Shown: in pieces, positions 39,439 through 49,342 of the stretch
Layout: the number at the start of each line of letters is the position of its first letter
Numbering within the stretch: the stretch's first letter is position 1
Assembly (NCBI RefSeq): GCF_000505545.1
Contig: NZ_AYTB01000017.1
Location: 62,001 to 126,000, forward strand
DNA: 64,000 bases
Origin: Kurthia huakuii LAM0618
GTDB taxonomy: Bacteria; Bacillota; Bacilli; Bacillales_A; Planococcaceae
Direction: 5' to 3'
Program-made: the position numbers and the translations under genes
The notes under the pieces: model-generated
Told to the model about the DNA's origin: nothing
Seen by the model: only the letters and a program-made list of their open reading frames with translations
Database searches by the model: none

Positions 39439-39993
39439 TTGAACAATAAAAAATTGTTAATGATGGTCGAAATTGCGATTTTTGCGGCTATCGGTATTAT
39501 TTTAGATAAACTAACATTTAGTTTATGGCCACAAGGCGGCTCAATTAGCTTAGTGATGGTGCCAATCGTCATTATGGCATTCCGCTGGGGCACGCTTGCT
39601 GGGCTTGTGACAGGTCTGTTAATCGGTACGATGAATGCGATGTTTGGCGGGTTTATTTTAACGCCACTGCAAGGTTTTATCGATTACTTCTTTGCATTTA
39701 CAGTAGTAGGTCTAGCAGGTTTACTGCGCCCAATCGTCATACGTGCGAAAACGGCTGCTGAAAAAGCGCTGTACATTACAATCGGTACAATTATCGGTGG
39801 TTTACTGCGCTACGTGGCTCACGCTTTAGCGGGATACATATTCTTCTCTGAATATGCCGGAGACCAAAATCCAATTATTTATACGATTGTTTATAACGGT
39901 TCGTATATGATTCCGGCAATTATTTTAACGGCCGCGATTGTTAGTTTATTAATGGCGAAAGCGCCGAAGTTATTAGAACCAAAAAAACGATAA
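39439..39993 (+). CDS. thiT: Thiamine ECF transporter substrate-binding subunit ThiT
   Basis: Six-helix membrane S-component that captures thiamine and works with a shared EcfAA'T module. The 184 residues begin MNNKKLLMMVEIAIFAAIGI; the family-typical WPQGGSISLVMVPI and FRWG are present near residues 28-50. TTG 39439 is preferred because GGAGGT lies 8 nt upstream; the in-frame TTG at 39430 overlaps the ribosome site. Placement behind a TPP riboswitch confirms the role. Confidence 0.94.
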   Translation: MNNKKLLMMVEIAIFAAIGIILDKLTFSLWPQGGSISLVMVPIVIMAFRWGTLAGLVTGLLIGTMNAMFGGFILTPLQGFIDYFFAFTVVGLAGLLRPIVIRAKTAAEKALYITIGTIIGGLLRYVAHALAGYIFFSEYAGDQNPIIYTIVYNGSYMIPAIILTAAIVSLLMAKAPKLLEPKKR

Positions 39994-39998
39994 TTTCC

Positions 39999-40027
39999 GA
40001 GGAACCGAATTCATTCGGTTCCTTTTT
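39999..40027 (+). terminator. Terminator after thiT
   Basis: GGAACCGAA pairs perfectly with TTCGGTTCC across a 4-nt loop, then five T. Confidence 0.92.
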
Positions 40028-40083
40028 CGTCATTAAAAAAATATGATATAGTAGAAGAAGATTTAATATAAAGGAGATCTTGA

Positions 40084-40839
<756 letters not shown>

Positions 40840-40850
40840 TCAAACGCCAT

Positions 40851-40895
40851 AAAAAAAGACTGTAGCGGAAGAGTTCTTCTGCTACAGTCTTTTTT
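40851..40895. terminator. Bidirectional terminator map / TspO-like gene
   Basis: AAAAAAAGACTGTAGC pairs with GCTACAGTCTTTTTT, with further GAAGA/TCTTC pairs above. The minus-strand gene ends inside its 3' arm. Confidence 0.92.
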
Positions 40896-41628
40896 CATGT
40901 GTGTCAGATGGCAACCGTTTACGGATAAATACAATGCCAACAATCAATACACCGCTTAAAAAGAGTGCTGCTGTTGTGACGAGCAATTCGTTGAAATTAT
41001 TCGCTACAGCAACGCCGATTAAAAACCACATGAAAATGGCTGCAAACGCTGGGTCGTAGCGATGGAAGCGCATAGCTAAGGCAAGTGCTGCTGCGCACGT
41101 TAAAAACACAACGGCCCATAGCTGACGACTAAGACCAAAATCAGCTAAGTTGTTGTAAACGAAAACGAAGCCTAGATTTAAAAAGGCTAAGAATGCGACT
41201 GAGGCAAGCGTAATTGAAATTGGTAGGCGACCATGAAGATGATTCGCAGCTTTAGGATACGTTACATAAAGTGCGAACAAGCAGAGCGTTGCAAGCATCA
41301 GTGCAACGAGCGCGAGCGTGAATTGCTCGTAGTGCCAAAGGTTGACCCAGACAATTAAGACAATGGCACTTGCAGCAAATAAAATGGCTTGCATAAGCGT
41401 CAATGCTTCAGCAGTATGGCGCTTTTTCCATTGTGCAAAAACCCAATAAGCGAGGAACACATATACGCCTGGCAGGAGCCAATAAACGTATAGAGCTGGA
41501 AACATTAATATTTTATAACTGTAGGCCAGTTCAAGTGCCGTATGATTGTTGAGTGGCAGTGCATAAGCAGATAAGTTGGCAACGAGTGATGCTAGTAGCG
41601 CCAACAGGACAATTAAAAATCTGCCCAA
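40882..41628 (-). CDS. TspO/MBR-related multipass membrane protein
   Basis: A membrane protein of about 248 residues with around eight hydrophobic segments. The N-terminal pattern (NLSAYALPLNNHTALEL ... FPALYVYWLLPGVYVFLAYW) follows the longer TspO/MBR-related proteins of Bacillales (usual NxLANxLPLNGxTT ... IWGLIY), although it is divergent and lacks several tryptophans. TTG 41628 is preferred, 8 nt from AGGAGG; TTG 41634 is too close. Ligand unknown. Confidence 0.6.
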   Translation of the reverse strand: MGRFLIVLLALLASLVANLSAYALPLNNHTALELAYSYKILMFPALYVYWLLPGVYVFLAYWVFAQWKKRHTAEALTLMQAILFAASAIVLIVWVNLWHYEQFTLALVALMLATLCLFALYVTYPKAANHLHGRLPISITLASVAFLAFLNLGFVFVYNNLADFGLSRQLWAVVFLTCAAALALAMRFHRYDPAFAAIFMWFLIGVAVANNFNELLVTTAALFLSGVLIVGIVFIRKRLPSDTHEKRL

Positions 41629-41793
41629 TGACAACCCCTCCTAAAAATAAATATATACGTATTAGTATACCTCATGAACAGCCTCGAACAATTTTCATTT
41701 CTGTGAACATTATTTGAATATGCACATACATTGCGCTTTAGTACTAGATAGCTGTAAAATATATGTAATCTTTTAAGATAGGGAGAGATAAAG

Positions 41794-42564
41794 TTGGTAC
41801 AAACAATTGAAAAGCTAGATTTAACGAAAAAATTGGATGAGCATGTGTCATACAAAAAAGAATTAAAGAAATTACAATATGAGATGCTAAACATCCAGCA
41901 ATTTTTATTCACGCATGATATTGGGCTTATTTTAGGGTTTGAAGGCATGGACGCAGCTGGTAAAGGTGGCGCCATCAAACGGCTAACAGAGCGCATTGAC
42001 CCACGTGGTTATGTCGTGCATCCAATCGCCGCGCCAACGCCAGATGAGTTAAAATACAATCATTTGCAACGCTTTTGGAATTGTTTACCGGCGCGTGGTC
42101 GCATCGGTATTTTTGACCGTACGTGGTATGGCCGTATGCTTGTTGAGCGCATCGAAGGTTTTGCGACAAAAAAAGAGTGGAAGCGTGCTTACGAAGAAAT
42201 CAACAACTTTGAAAAATTGTTGACCGATGATAACTACATCATCGTGAAATTCTGGGTACATATTTCAGAAGAAGAGCAATTACAACGTTTCAAAAATCGT
42301 AAGGAAGATCCATACAAACAATGGAAATTAACAGATGAAGATTGGCGCAACCGTGAAAAATGGCCGTTATATGTAGAAGCGGCAAATGAAATCTTTGAAA
42401 AAACGGATAAAAAACATGCACCGTGGGTATTAATAGAAGGTAATGATAAAAAATATGCGCGTATTGAAGTATTGAAACAAGTCATTAAGCATGTCACAGA
42501 GGAATGTGAAAGACGTGGTCTGCAAATTACAGACCCTGCTGAAGCGGTTTCAAAAGAAGTTTAG
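41794..42564 (+). CDS. Polyphosphate kinase 2 family protein
   Basis: PPK2 enzymes move phosphate between polyphosphate and nucleotides. The 256 residues show Walker A FEGMDAAGKGG (49-59), the Walker B/lid FDRTWYGR (106-113) and a lid region with RKEDPYKQWKLTDEDW. Single-domain PPK2; whether it acts on NMP or NDP cannot be told. TTG start behind GGGAGAG. The acetyltransferase gene follows 34 nt downstream, possibly in one transcript. Confidence 0.92.
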   Translation: MVQTIEKLDLTKKLDEHVSYKKELKKLQYEMLNIQQFLFTHDIGLILGFEGMDAAGKGGAIKRLTERIDPRGYVVHPIAAPTPDELKYNHLQRFWNCLPARGRIGIFDRTWYGRMLVERIEGFATKKEWKRAYEEINNFEKLLTDDNYIIVKFWVHISEEEQLQRFKNRKEDPYKQWKLTDEDWRNREKWPLYVEAANEIFEKTDKKHAPWVLIEGNDKKYARIEVLKQVIKHVTEECERRGLQITDPAEAVSKEV

Positions 42565-42598
42565 CTTAACACGCAGTAGACAAAGAGAAGGTGTAGCG

Positions 42599-43144
42599 AT
42601 GGTATTTTTAAACGGAGAACAATGTTTTTTACGAACGTTGCAGGAGGAAGATGTACGTCAAATGACCGAGCTTGTACGCCGTAATAAAGCGTACTGGTCT
42701 ATTTATGAGCCGCTGCATCCTTCTGAATATTACACTGAAAAAATTCAGTTGCGTAAAATTCAAGAATCGATTCGTCAAATGCAAATGCGGAGGGAATATA
42801 GCTTTGGCATTTTCTTGCGTGAGTCGCAGCAGTTGATTGGCCATATTTCCATTTATTCCATCAAACGTTTGCCGTTTTCAAGCGCATTTGTCGGCTATTC
42901 ATTAGACGAACAGCAAGCTGGAAAAGGTATTGCGACCGAGGCAGTAGAGTTGATTTGTCGCTTTGCGTTTGAGGAAATTGGCATTCACCGTTTAGAAGCC
43001 TATGTGTCACCAAAAAATGTAGGGTCGGTGCGCGTCCTAGAAAAAGCAAAGTTTGAGCAAGAAGGTTTGCTGAAACAGTTGCTGTATGTCAACGGTACGT
43101 GGGAAGACCATTATATGTACGCGCTCCTAGAGGATGTTTATTGA
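42599..43144 (+). CDS. GNAT acetyltransferase, RimJ/RimL-like
   Basis: A 181-residue N-acetyltransferase. Acetyl-CoA loop in the region EQQAGKGIATEAVELICRF (motif A, Q/RxxGxG/A form) and the RLEAYVSPKNVGSVRVLEKAKF segment (motif B) typical of the RimJ/RimL subgroup that modifies ribosomal proteins or small amines. Acceptor unknown. ATG 42599 chosen behind GAGAAGGTG; longer frames run into ppk2. Confidence 0.88.
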   Translation: MVFLNGEQCFLRTLQEEDVRQMTELVRRNKAYWSIYEPLHPSEYYTEKIQLRKIQESIRQMQMRREYSFGIFLRESQQLIGHISIYSIKRLPFSSAFVGYSLDEQQAGKGIATEAVELICRFAFEEIGIHRLEAYVSPKNVGSVRVLEKAKFEQEGLLKQLLYVNGTWEDHYMYALLEDVY

Positions 43145-43207
43145 AAAGGCAAGGCCACTTGGAGACGCTGGTGGAAACGCTATATGGCACTTTTAAGGCA
43201 ATAAAAA

Positions 43208-43239
43208 GAAAGAGGTTCGGGATTCCCGAACCTCTTTTT
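43208..43239. terminator. Bidirectional terminator
   Basis: AAAGAGGTTCGGGA pairs perfectly with TCCCGAACCTCTTT, then T-run. Shared by the acetyltransferase and the convergent carbonic anhydrase. Confidence 0.93.
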
Positions 43240-43268
43240 ATGTGAGTCTAGCTCAATAAAATTATAAA

Positions 43269-43832
43269 TTAGTCTTCGTAGCCGCTGTGTACAAGATCAA
43301 GTTTACCTGTTTCAGGGTCGATTACTAAACCGTGAACAGGGATTTCTTTTGATACTAATGGGTGGTTACGGATAACGTCGACACTATGTTCAACGTTTTT
43401 CGTTACATCGCCAAAGCCTTTTAACCATTGATTTAAGTCAACACCAGAGTATTGAACGTTTTTGATTGTTTCTTCAGAGATGCCACGTTGTTGCATGTTT
43501 TCAATCACAACTTTTGGATCTACAGCACTCATACCGCAATCGTAGTGACCAACAACGAAGATTTCATCTGCTTGTAGAGCGTAGATGGCAACAAGTAGAC
43601 TACGCATAATACCACCGAATGGGTGACTTACTGTTGCGCCAGCACTTTTTACCATTTTGACATCCCCATTATGAATGTTCATTGCTTTTGGTAAAAGCTC
43701 GACAAGGCGAGTATCCATACAAGTTAAGATTACATAGTGCTTATCTGGATACTTGCTTGTGATGAAAGGTTCATATTGCTTTTCTTCTACGAACGAGCCG
43801 TTAAATTCTAAAATATCATCTAAAACTGCCAT
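43269..43832 (-). CDS. Beta-class carbonic anhydrase
   Basis: Zinc enzyme interconverting CO2 and bicarbonate. The 187 residues show the ligand set CMDTR (Cys38, Asp40, Arg42) and HYDCG (His96, Cys99), and the SAGATV loop. It resembles the short YvdA/YtiB type of Bacillales. ATG behind AGGGGGAAA on the minus strand. The 185 nt upstream hold no other gene. Confidence 0.92.
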   Translation of the reverse strand: MAVLDDILEFNGSFVEEKQYEPFITSKYPDKHYVILTCMDTRLVELLPKAMNIHNGDVKMVKSAGATVSHPFGGIMRSLLVAIYALQADEIFVVGHYDCGMSAVDPKVVIENMQQRGISEETIKNVQYSGVDLNQWLKGFGDVTKNVEHSVDVIRNHPLVSKEIPVHGLVIDPETGKLDLVHSGYED

Positions 43833-44017
43833 TATGATATTTCCCCCTTATATGTCAGAAAAAATCTGAATTTGTGTTAGTACACATAACTTATTGTATC
43901 GAAAATTAACGCGGAAATGTATTGAATTGACACAAATTAGACAATGTTGTCGTCAGACTATAAAATATTGTATCTTTATCAGAAAGTTTGAACAATGGGT
44001 TGCTATATAACAGCAAC

Positions 44018-44046
44018 AAAAAAATCGCGCCGTAGCACGATTTTTT
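44018..44046. terminator. Terminator after mreBH
   Basis: AAAAAAATCGcGC / GCaCGATTTTTT with a short loop, symmetrical A and T runs. On the minus strand it ends the mreBH transcript 7 nt after the stop. Confidence 0.85.
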
Positions 44047-44052
44047 GCCAAG

Positions 44053-45060
44053 CTATTTGATTTTTGATTTTGATACTAAATCAAGCGAGTCGATTGAGCG
44101 ACCTGTCCCAATGGCAACGGACTCTAACGGAGACGGTGCAAGGTGGACTGGCACTAATAAAACATCGCGTAGCCATTCGGTCATGCCCTTTAATAATGAG
44201 CCACCGCCTGTTAGGACAACGCCTTCTTCGACGATATCACCCGCAAGCTCTGGTGGACAATTTTCTAATGAGCGACGAATCATTTCTAAAATTGATAACA
44301 TCGATTCATTTAAACATTGTTGGATTTCAGTTGATGAAATCGTAACCGCATGTGGTAAACCGCGTACGATATCGCGACCACTCACCGTTAACTCTTCTGG
44401 CGTGTGCTCGATTGGTGCGTAGCCAATTTCTTTTTTTAAGCGTTCTGCAGTCGGTAGGCCGATTAGCACGCTATATTTTTGACGCACGAAATGAACGATT
44501 TCTTCATTGAAGCGGTCGCCACCAATTTTTAACGTGTTAGATGTGACGATACCACCAAATGAAATAATACCGACTTCCGTTGTACCGCCGCCGATATCAA
44601 CGATGACACTAGCGATTGGTTCTTGAATTGGTAAGTCTGCCCCGATTGCTGCTGCGACAGGCTCGTCAATTAAAAAGACGTCCTTTGCACCGCACTGTAC
44701 AGCGGCATCTTTAATTGCTAAACGCTCTACCGAAGTCGCGCCAGATGGAGCACAAATGACCACGTTTGGTTTACGGAATGACGCGCCGTTTTTAATGGCA
44801 CGTTCTAACACCGTTTTTAACATGGCCACGGTCATATCGAAGTCTGCGATGACCCCATCACGTAGTGGACGAGACACGATGATTGCTGGTGGCGTTTTGC
44901 CGATCATTGCTTGGGCTTCTTTGCCGATTGCAATAACTTCTTTTGTGTATTTATCTATTGCTATAACTGAAGGCTCATTCATAATGATGCCGTTACTTTT
45001 CGTATAAACGAGCGTGTTTGCTGTTCCTAAATCGATGCCGATTGCTGTGTTGGAAAACAT
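44053..45060 (-). CDS. mreBH: MreB-like actin homologue MreBH
   Basis: Bacterial actin that guides cell-wall synthesis under the membrane. The 335 residues show phosphate-1 [13 protein letters not shown], phosphate-2 [13 protein letters not shown] and adenosine [11 protein letters not shown] motifs. It follows B. subtilis MreBH (335 aa) more closely than MreB or Mbl ([26 protein letters not shown]). It stands alone without mreCD, also as MreBH. ATG 45060 chosen behind AGGAGGGG; the longer frame to 45093 is unsupported. Confidence 0.9.
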   Translation of the reverse strand: MFSNTAIGIDLGTANTLVYTKSNGIIMNEPSVIAIDKYTKEVIAIGKEAQAMIGKTPPAIIVSRPLRDGVIADFDMTVAMLKTVLERAIKNGASFRKPNVVICAPSGATSVERLAIKDAAVQCGAKDVFLIDEPVAAAIGADLPIQEPIASVIVDIGGGTTEVGIISFGGIVTSNTLKIGGDRFNEEIVHFVRQKYSVLIGLPTAERLKKEIGYAPIEHTPEELTVSGRDIVRGLPHAVTISSTEIQQCLNESMLSILEMIRRSLENCPPELAGDIVEEGVVLTGGGSLLKGMTEWLRDVLLVPVHLAPSPLESVAIGTGRSIDSLDLVSKSKIK

Positions 45061-45173
45061 GATTAAACCCCTCCTAAGGCAATACAAAGCCATTGTAGAC
45101 TAAAGTATAAAACATAACCGACTATTTTTATATATGTCAATCTTCATAGAACGTATTTTACTAGTCGGATAAT

Positions 45174-45188
45174 AGGTATTAAATACCT
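45174..45188. other. 7-1-7 palindrome upstream of mreBH
   Basis: AGGTATT-A-AATACCT is a perfect 7-1-7 inverted repeat about 115 nt before the mreBH start, in a 263-nt intergenic region with no ORF. Possible operator; no regulator suggested. Confidence 0.35.
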
Positions 45189-45268
45189 TAATTTGTCTTA
45201 TTGTGCATACTTTTAACCTTGAAAGTGTTTAATTGATACTAAAATGTAATACAAACTTAAAAAAGGTC

Positions 45269-45309
45269 ATGAAAAAAGGAGCAACAGCCCGAAAAGCTAT
45301 TGCTCCTTT
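45269..45309 (-). terminator. Terminator after the second M29 aminopeptidase
   Basis: AAAGGAGCAA-CAGC pairs with GCT-ATTGCTCCTTT; on the minus strand it is followed by six T. Confidence 0.88.
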
Positions 45310-45323
45310 GTCTTTGCTTCTAT

Positions 45324-46556
45324 TTAAAATGCCCAGTTGCCGCTACGGAATACGGGCTCGGTTGTACCATCTTCTAACACGCCATCAATGTCCATATCTG
45401 CGCAGCCAATCATAAAGTCAACGTGCACAAGGCTACGGTTTAAGCCATGTTCTTTTAATTGTTGTTGTGTCATCGTTGTACCGCCTTCGATACAAAACGC
45501 ATATGCGCTACCGATCGCGATATGGTTTGACGCATTTTCATCAAATAATGTGTTGTAGAATAAAATACCTGAGTTTGAAATCGGCGAATTATGTGGCACA
45601 AGCGCAACTTCACCTAAATAATGTGAGCCTTCATCAGTCGCCACTAAATTTTTCAGAATGTCTTCTCCTTGCTCAGCTTTGACATCAACGATACGACCTT
45701 TTTCAAATGTTACCGTAAAGTTGTCGATTAAGTTACCGCTATAGTTCAGCGGTTTTTTTGCCGTCACATAGCCGTTGACACCATCCCATTGAGGTGCAGT
45801 GAACACTTCTTCTGTTGGAATGTTTGCCATAAAATCAAAGCCTTGTTCATTCACGGCACCGCCACCGCTCCACACATGTGTTTTCGGAAGCTCGATTGTT
45901 AAATCGGTGCCAGGCGCTGTGTAGTGAAGTGCTTTGTAATGCTTGTCGTTTAAAAATGCTACTTTTTCAGACAATGTCGCATCATGCGCTTTCCATGCAG
46001 CAACCGGATCTGCTAAGTCCGCACGCGTCGCTTTAAACATCGCATCCCATAGCGCATCTACTTGTTCATCGGCCGCAAGCTCAGGAAATACTTTTGCTGC
46101 CCAAGCCGCAGTAGGAGCTGCCATAACAGTCCAGCTAATTTTATTGGCTTGTGAATATTCGCGGTACTTGCTAAGCGCTTGACCTGCTGCTTTGTTCGCG
46201 CGTGCCACGTAATCTGGATTCACACCTTGTAATAAATCAGGGCTTTGCGATTTTACGGTAATAAATGCCGCACCGTGCTCAGCTAACCATTCTTTTTCAG
46301 CCGCTTGCCATTCGGGGAAGAAATCAAATGAATCTTCCGGTGCATAATCGTAGCGCATACGTGTGATGGCATCATCGTAATAGCTAACGAAAACGTGTTT
46401 TGCACCCGCTTCATAAGCTTTTTTTGTTAGCGCGTGTGCAAGTAGCACGTTCTCAACAGAGATATTTAAAAATAAATATTGATTGTTCTGTAAATTTGCG
46501 CCGATTTTAATGCCTAATTCAGCATAACTTTCAAGTTTTTGTTGAAAATCGTTCAT
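45324..46556 (-). CDS. M29 family aminopeptidase (paralogue 2)
   Basis: A 410-residue M29 metalloaminopeptidase sharing all conserved blocks with the protein at 37215-38447 (NIPTEEVFT, YLGEVALVPH, LFDENASNHIAIG, HVDFMIGCADMDIDG), with clear divergence between blocks, so an old duplication. Both copies keep the metal ligands. ATG behind GAGGA. Monocistronic. Confidence 0.92.
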   Translation of the reverse strand: MNDFQQKLESYAELGIKIGANLQNNQYLFLNISVENVLLAHALTKKAYEAGAKHVFVSYYDDAITRMRYDYAPEDSFDFFPEWQAAEKEWLAEHGAAFITVKSQSPDLLQGVNPDYVARANKAAGQALSKYREYSQANKISWTVMAAPTAAWAAKVFPELAADEQVDALWDAMFKATRADLADPVAAWKAHDATLSEKVAFLNDKHYKALHYTAPGTDLTIELPKTHVWSGGGAVNEQGFDFMANIPTEEVFTAPQWDGVNGYVTAKKPLNYSGNLIDNFTVTFEKGRIVDVKAEQGEDILKNLVATDEGSHYLGEVALVPHNSPISNSGILFYNTLFDENASNHIAIGSAYAFCIEGGTTMTQQQLKEHGLNRSLVHVDFMIGCADMDIDGVLEDGTTEPVFRSGNWAF

Positions 46557-46773
46557 GCAAAATCATCCTCTTCATATATAATTGAGTTACAGCCTTATTG
46601 TAACAATTTCGGGTAACGAATTAAAGAATGTTCGCAATTTATGTCGATTTATGAAATAAATTGGAAAATAAATAGGTATAATGATAAAATTCATTTGTGT
46701 AAGCTGAAACTTTCTTAATATCTAACGTTAGTTACCGAAATAAACAAAAGAACGAGAATTTGGAGGTACGGTT

Positions 46774-47577
46774 ATGGACATATCATCAGTAGTTGGGCTT
46801 ATACTTGGCTTTGTTGCCTTACTTGTTGGGATGACATTGAAAGGTGTAACACCAGATGCCTTAATAAACCCAGCAGCGATTTTGATCATTCTAGTAGGTA
46901 CTGCAGCAACGGTTATTATTGCGTTCCCAATGAATGAATTAAAACGCATCCCGAAACTATTTAAAATCATTTTCACAAACAATAAATTAGCAGACGATGT
47001 GGAGCTAATTAAAATGTTTTCTAGCTGGGCAGACTTAGCGCGTCGCGAAGGTCTACTAGCACTTGAAGGTAAAACGAATGAAATTGACGACCCATTTTTG
47101 AAAAATGGCTTAACATTAGCCATCGATGGTCAAAATGCGGACTACATTCGCGACGTATTAACAGAAGAAGTAGAAGCAATGGAAGAGCGCCACCACGCAG
47201 GGGCTCACATTTTTACGCAAGCTGGTACATATGCGCCGACTCTAGGGGTACTTGGGGCTGTAGTAGGTTTAGTTGCCGCGCTGAAAGATATGACTGATAT
47301 TGAAAAGTTAGGTCATGCGATTTCAGCAGCCTTTATCGCAACGTTACTAGGGATTTTTACTGGTTACGTGTTATGGCACCCATTCGCAAACAAATTAAAA
47401 CGTAAATCAGCAATTGAAGCAAAACAAAAAAATATGATGATTGAAGGCATTCTGTCAGTGTTAGAAGGGGAGGCTCCTCGCGTCATCGAACAAAAATTAG
47501 CGTCATTCTTAACGAAAGATGAGCGTGCTAAAATCATGGATGAAAGCGAGGCGGGTGGCCTTGGCAAAGAAGAGTAA
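46774..47577 (+). CDS. motA: Flagellar motor stator protein MotA
   Basis: Proton-channel stator subunit. The 267 residues have four membrane helices (about 1-25, 28-50, 150-170, 183-205) around a large cytosolic loop, with the conserved GTYAPTLGVLGAVVGL in helix 3. ATG behind TTGGAGGT. A weak sigma-D-like TAAA ... GTCGATTT occurs about 120 nt upstream but with unusual spacing. Overlaps motB by 17 nt. Confidence 0.94.
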   Translation: MDISSVVGLILGFVALLVGMTLKGVTPDALINPAAILIILVGTAATVIIAFPMNELKRIPKLFKIIFTNNKLADDVELIKMFSSWADLARREGLLALEGKTNEIDDPFLKNGLTLAIDGQNADYIRDVLTEEVEAMEERHHAGAHIFTQAGTYAPTLGVLGAVVGLVAALKDMTDIEKLGHAISAAFIATLLGIFTGYVLWHPFANKLKRKSAIEAKQKNMMIEGILSVLEGEAPRVIEQKLASFLTKDERAKIMDESEAGGLGKEE

Positions 47578-48346
47578 GAAGAAAAAACAAGAAGAAGAAA
47601 TTCCAGAGGCATGGCTCTTACCGTACTCTGACTTATTAACATTATTACTCGCGCTGTTTATCGTGTTATTTGCGATGAGTTCAATTGATGCCCAAAAAAT
47701 GGCGGCTTTATCGAGCGTCTTTAATGAAGTATTCGATGGCGGGCAAGGCGTGATGGATAATCCATCGCCAACGGAAACGATGACACCAAAAAGTACAGAA
47801 ATGACTCAACAAATGCAAGCTTATATGAAAGACCAAGCGGAGTTAAGTGGTATTCAAGATGATGTGGAAAACTATATCGCGGTCAGTGAGCTTGAAAATC
47901 AATTCTCGACGAAAATGACCGAAGATGGGCTGCTCATTACAATTCGTGATAGCGTGCTATTTGAATCAGGTGCCGCTGAAATTGGCACGAAAAATAGGAA
48001 AGTAGCGAAAGATTTATCGAAGCTCTTAGTATTTGATGAGCAGCGCCCAGTAATGGTAACCGGCTATACCGATAATATTCCGGCACAGGGCGGAATTTAT
48101 GATAGTAACTGGGAGCTAAGTGTTATGCGTGCGGTTAATTTCCTAAGCGTGTTAATCGATTCGAATGACAAACTAGATCCAAAATATTTTAGCGCAAAAG
48201 GTTATGGTGAAAACAATCCGATTGCTTCAAACAACACCGAAGCAGGTCGTAAGAAAAACCGCCGCGTTGAAGTGTTAATTCAACCATTAGTTGAAAAAGA
48301 TGGCACGAAAAAAGACGTGAATATCGAACAAGATGTAATGCAATAA
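47561..48346 (+). CDS. motB: Flagellar motor stator protein MotB
   Basis: Peptidoglycan-anchored stator subunit of 261 residues: basic N-terminus, one membrane helix with the ion-carrying Asp24 (LLPYSDLLTLLLALFIVLFA at 19-38 in context), linker, and C-terminal OmpA-like domain (VTGYTDNIPAQ ... NWELSVMRAVNF ... GYGENNPIASNNTEAGRKKNRRVE). TTG 47561 is chosen because it gives the usual M-A-K-K start and is 7 nt from AGGCGG; earlier in-frame ATG/GTG codons add an odd extension. Confidence 0.92.
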   Translation: MAKKSKKKKQEEEIPEAWLLPYSDLLTLLLALFIVLFAMSSIDAQKMAALSSVFNEVFDGGQGVMDNPSPTETMTPKSTEMTQQMQAYMKDQAELSGIQDDVENYIAVSELENQFSTKMTEDGLLITIRDSVLFESGAAEIGTKNRKVAKDLSKLLVFDEQRPVMVTGYTDNIPAQGGIYDSNWELSVMRAVNFLSVLIDSNDKLDPKYFSAKGYGENNPIASNNTEAGRKKNRRVEVLIQPLVEKDGTKKDVNIEQDVMQ

Positions 48347-48349
48347 CAG

Positions 48350-48388
48350 AAAAGGCAGCAAGTGCGAATCAAGCGCTTGCTGCCTTTT
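48350..48388. terminator. Bidirectional terminator motB / dhaM
   Basis: AAAAGGCAGCAAG pairs with CTTGCTGCCTTTT around a 13-nt loop. Located between the convergent motB and dhaKLM units. Confidence 0.92.
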
Positions 48389-48389
48389 A

Positions 48390-48752
48390 TTATTTAAAGG
48401 TAATGGGTGCTAGCTGTGCTAAAATAGCTTCTTTAGGCATTTCTACTTGCAGCAATGTCGCTGCGCCGTAGCTTCCTTCAACAAGCGGCGCATCAACGAT
48501 TGTTATATCTTTTGTGCTCATGTCGTTTGCCATATCTAAATTCATCTTGGCACTCCCTAAATCATAAAACGCGAGGAGTTCGTCTGCGCTATTTGTTTCA
48601 ATGGCCGCTAAAATAGCTTCAAAGCTTGTGCCAATGCCGTCTGACGTGCCCCCAGCGAACGTTATCGGCACATCTGGCGCTACTTGTGCAAGGAGCTGAG
48701 GGATGCCGCGTGCGATATCGGCACTATGCGATACGATCACTAAACCAATCAT
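48390..48752 (-). CDS. dhaM: Dihydroxyacetone kinase phosphotransfer protein DhaM
   Basis: EIIA-mannose-like protein passing phosphate from HPr to DhaL. The 120 residues contain the active His9 (VIVSHS), FAGGTSDGIGTS and DLGSAKMNLDMA. Short single-domain form as in Firmicutes. Its start overlaps the dhaL stop by 4 nt (ATGA). Confidence 0.93.
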   Translation of the reverse strand: MIGLVIVSHSADIARGIPQLLAQVAPDVPITFAGGTSDGIGTSFEAILAAIETNSADELLAFYDLGSAKMNLDMANDMSTKDITIVDAPLVEGSYGAATLLQVEMPKEAILAQLAPITFK

Positions 48753-49330
48753 GCGCTCACTTCCTTTAATAAGGCGTCAAAGAATAAGGCAGAGGAAGCG
48801 GCTCCGGGGTCAACTTCACCGATAGAACGGTCGCCAACAAATGACGCGCGGCCCTTTGTTGCACGCATCGCTGTCGTCGCCTCATCTGCTTGTTTAAGTT
48901 GTCGTGCATCGAGTTGTGCAGCTACCGGAATCCACACATCAAGCATCGTTTTTTCACCGGCAACGGCTTTACCACGTTTTTGAATGCCCGCAATGCCGGC
49001 GTTAAGTAATGCGGTTACGGCCGCTTCGTCTAGCTCCGTCTTTGTATCGGCAACTTTTGCCATTTCCATAAAGGCCGTACCATAGAGAGGACCGGATGCG
49101 CCACCAACCTTACTAATCCATGTCATAGCCGCCGTTTTAAATGCTTCACCAATCGTTGCTGGCGGTGCGTCTTCTAACGCTTGTTTCAACTGCACCGCAC
49201 CACGCGCCATATTGTTGCCATGGTCACCATCGCCGATAATGCGGTCATATTCACTTAATGCCGCCTTGTCACGAATGAGTGCCTCGCAAAAATTGTTTAG
49301 CCAATTAATCGTATTGTTTACTGTTAACAT
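48749..49330 (-). CDS. dhaL: Dihydroxyacetone kinase subunit DhaL
   Basis: ADP-binding subunit whose bound ADP is rephosphorylated by DhaM. The 193 residues show the Mg-binding GDGDHGNNM (about 32-40), GGASGPLYGTAF (about 77-88) and DPGAASSALFF. ATG behind GGAGGT. 12 nt after dhaK; dhaK-dhaL-dhaM is one minus-strand operon. Confidence 0.94.
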   Translation of the reverse strand: MLTVNNTINWLNNFCEALIRDKAALSEYDRIIGDGDHGNNMARGAVQLKQALEDAPPATIGEAFKTAAMTWISKVGGASGPLYGTAFMEMAKVADTKTELDEAAVTALLNAGIAGIQKRGKAVAGEKTMLDVWIPVAAQLDARQLKQADEATTAMRATKGRASFVGDRSIGEVDPGAASSALFFDALLKEVSA

Positions 49331-49342
49331 AAAAAAACCTCC

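Noticed and set aside
46621-46650. Sigma-D promoter for motAB
   Set aside because: TAAA and GTCGATTT occur but with 17 nt between them and two mismatches; too weak to list as a feature.
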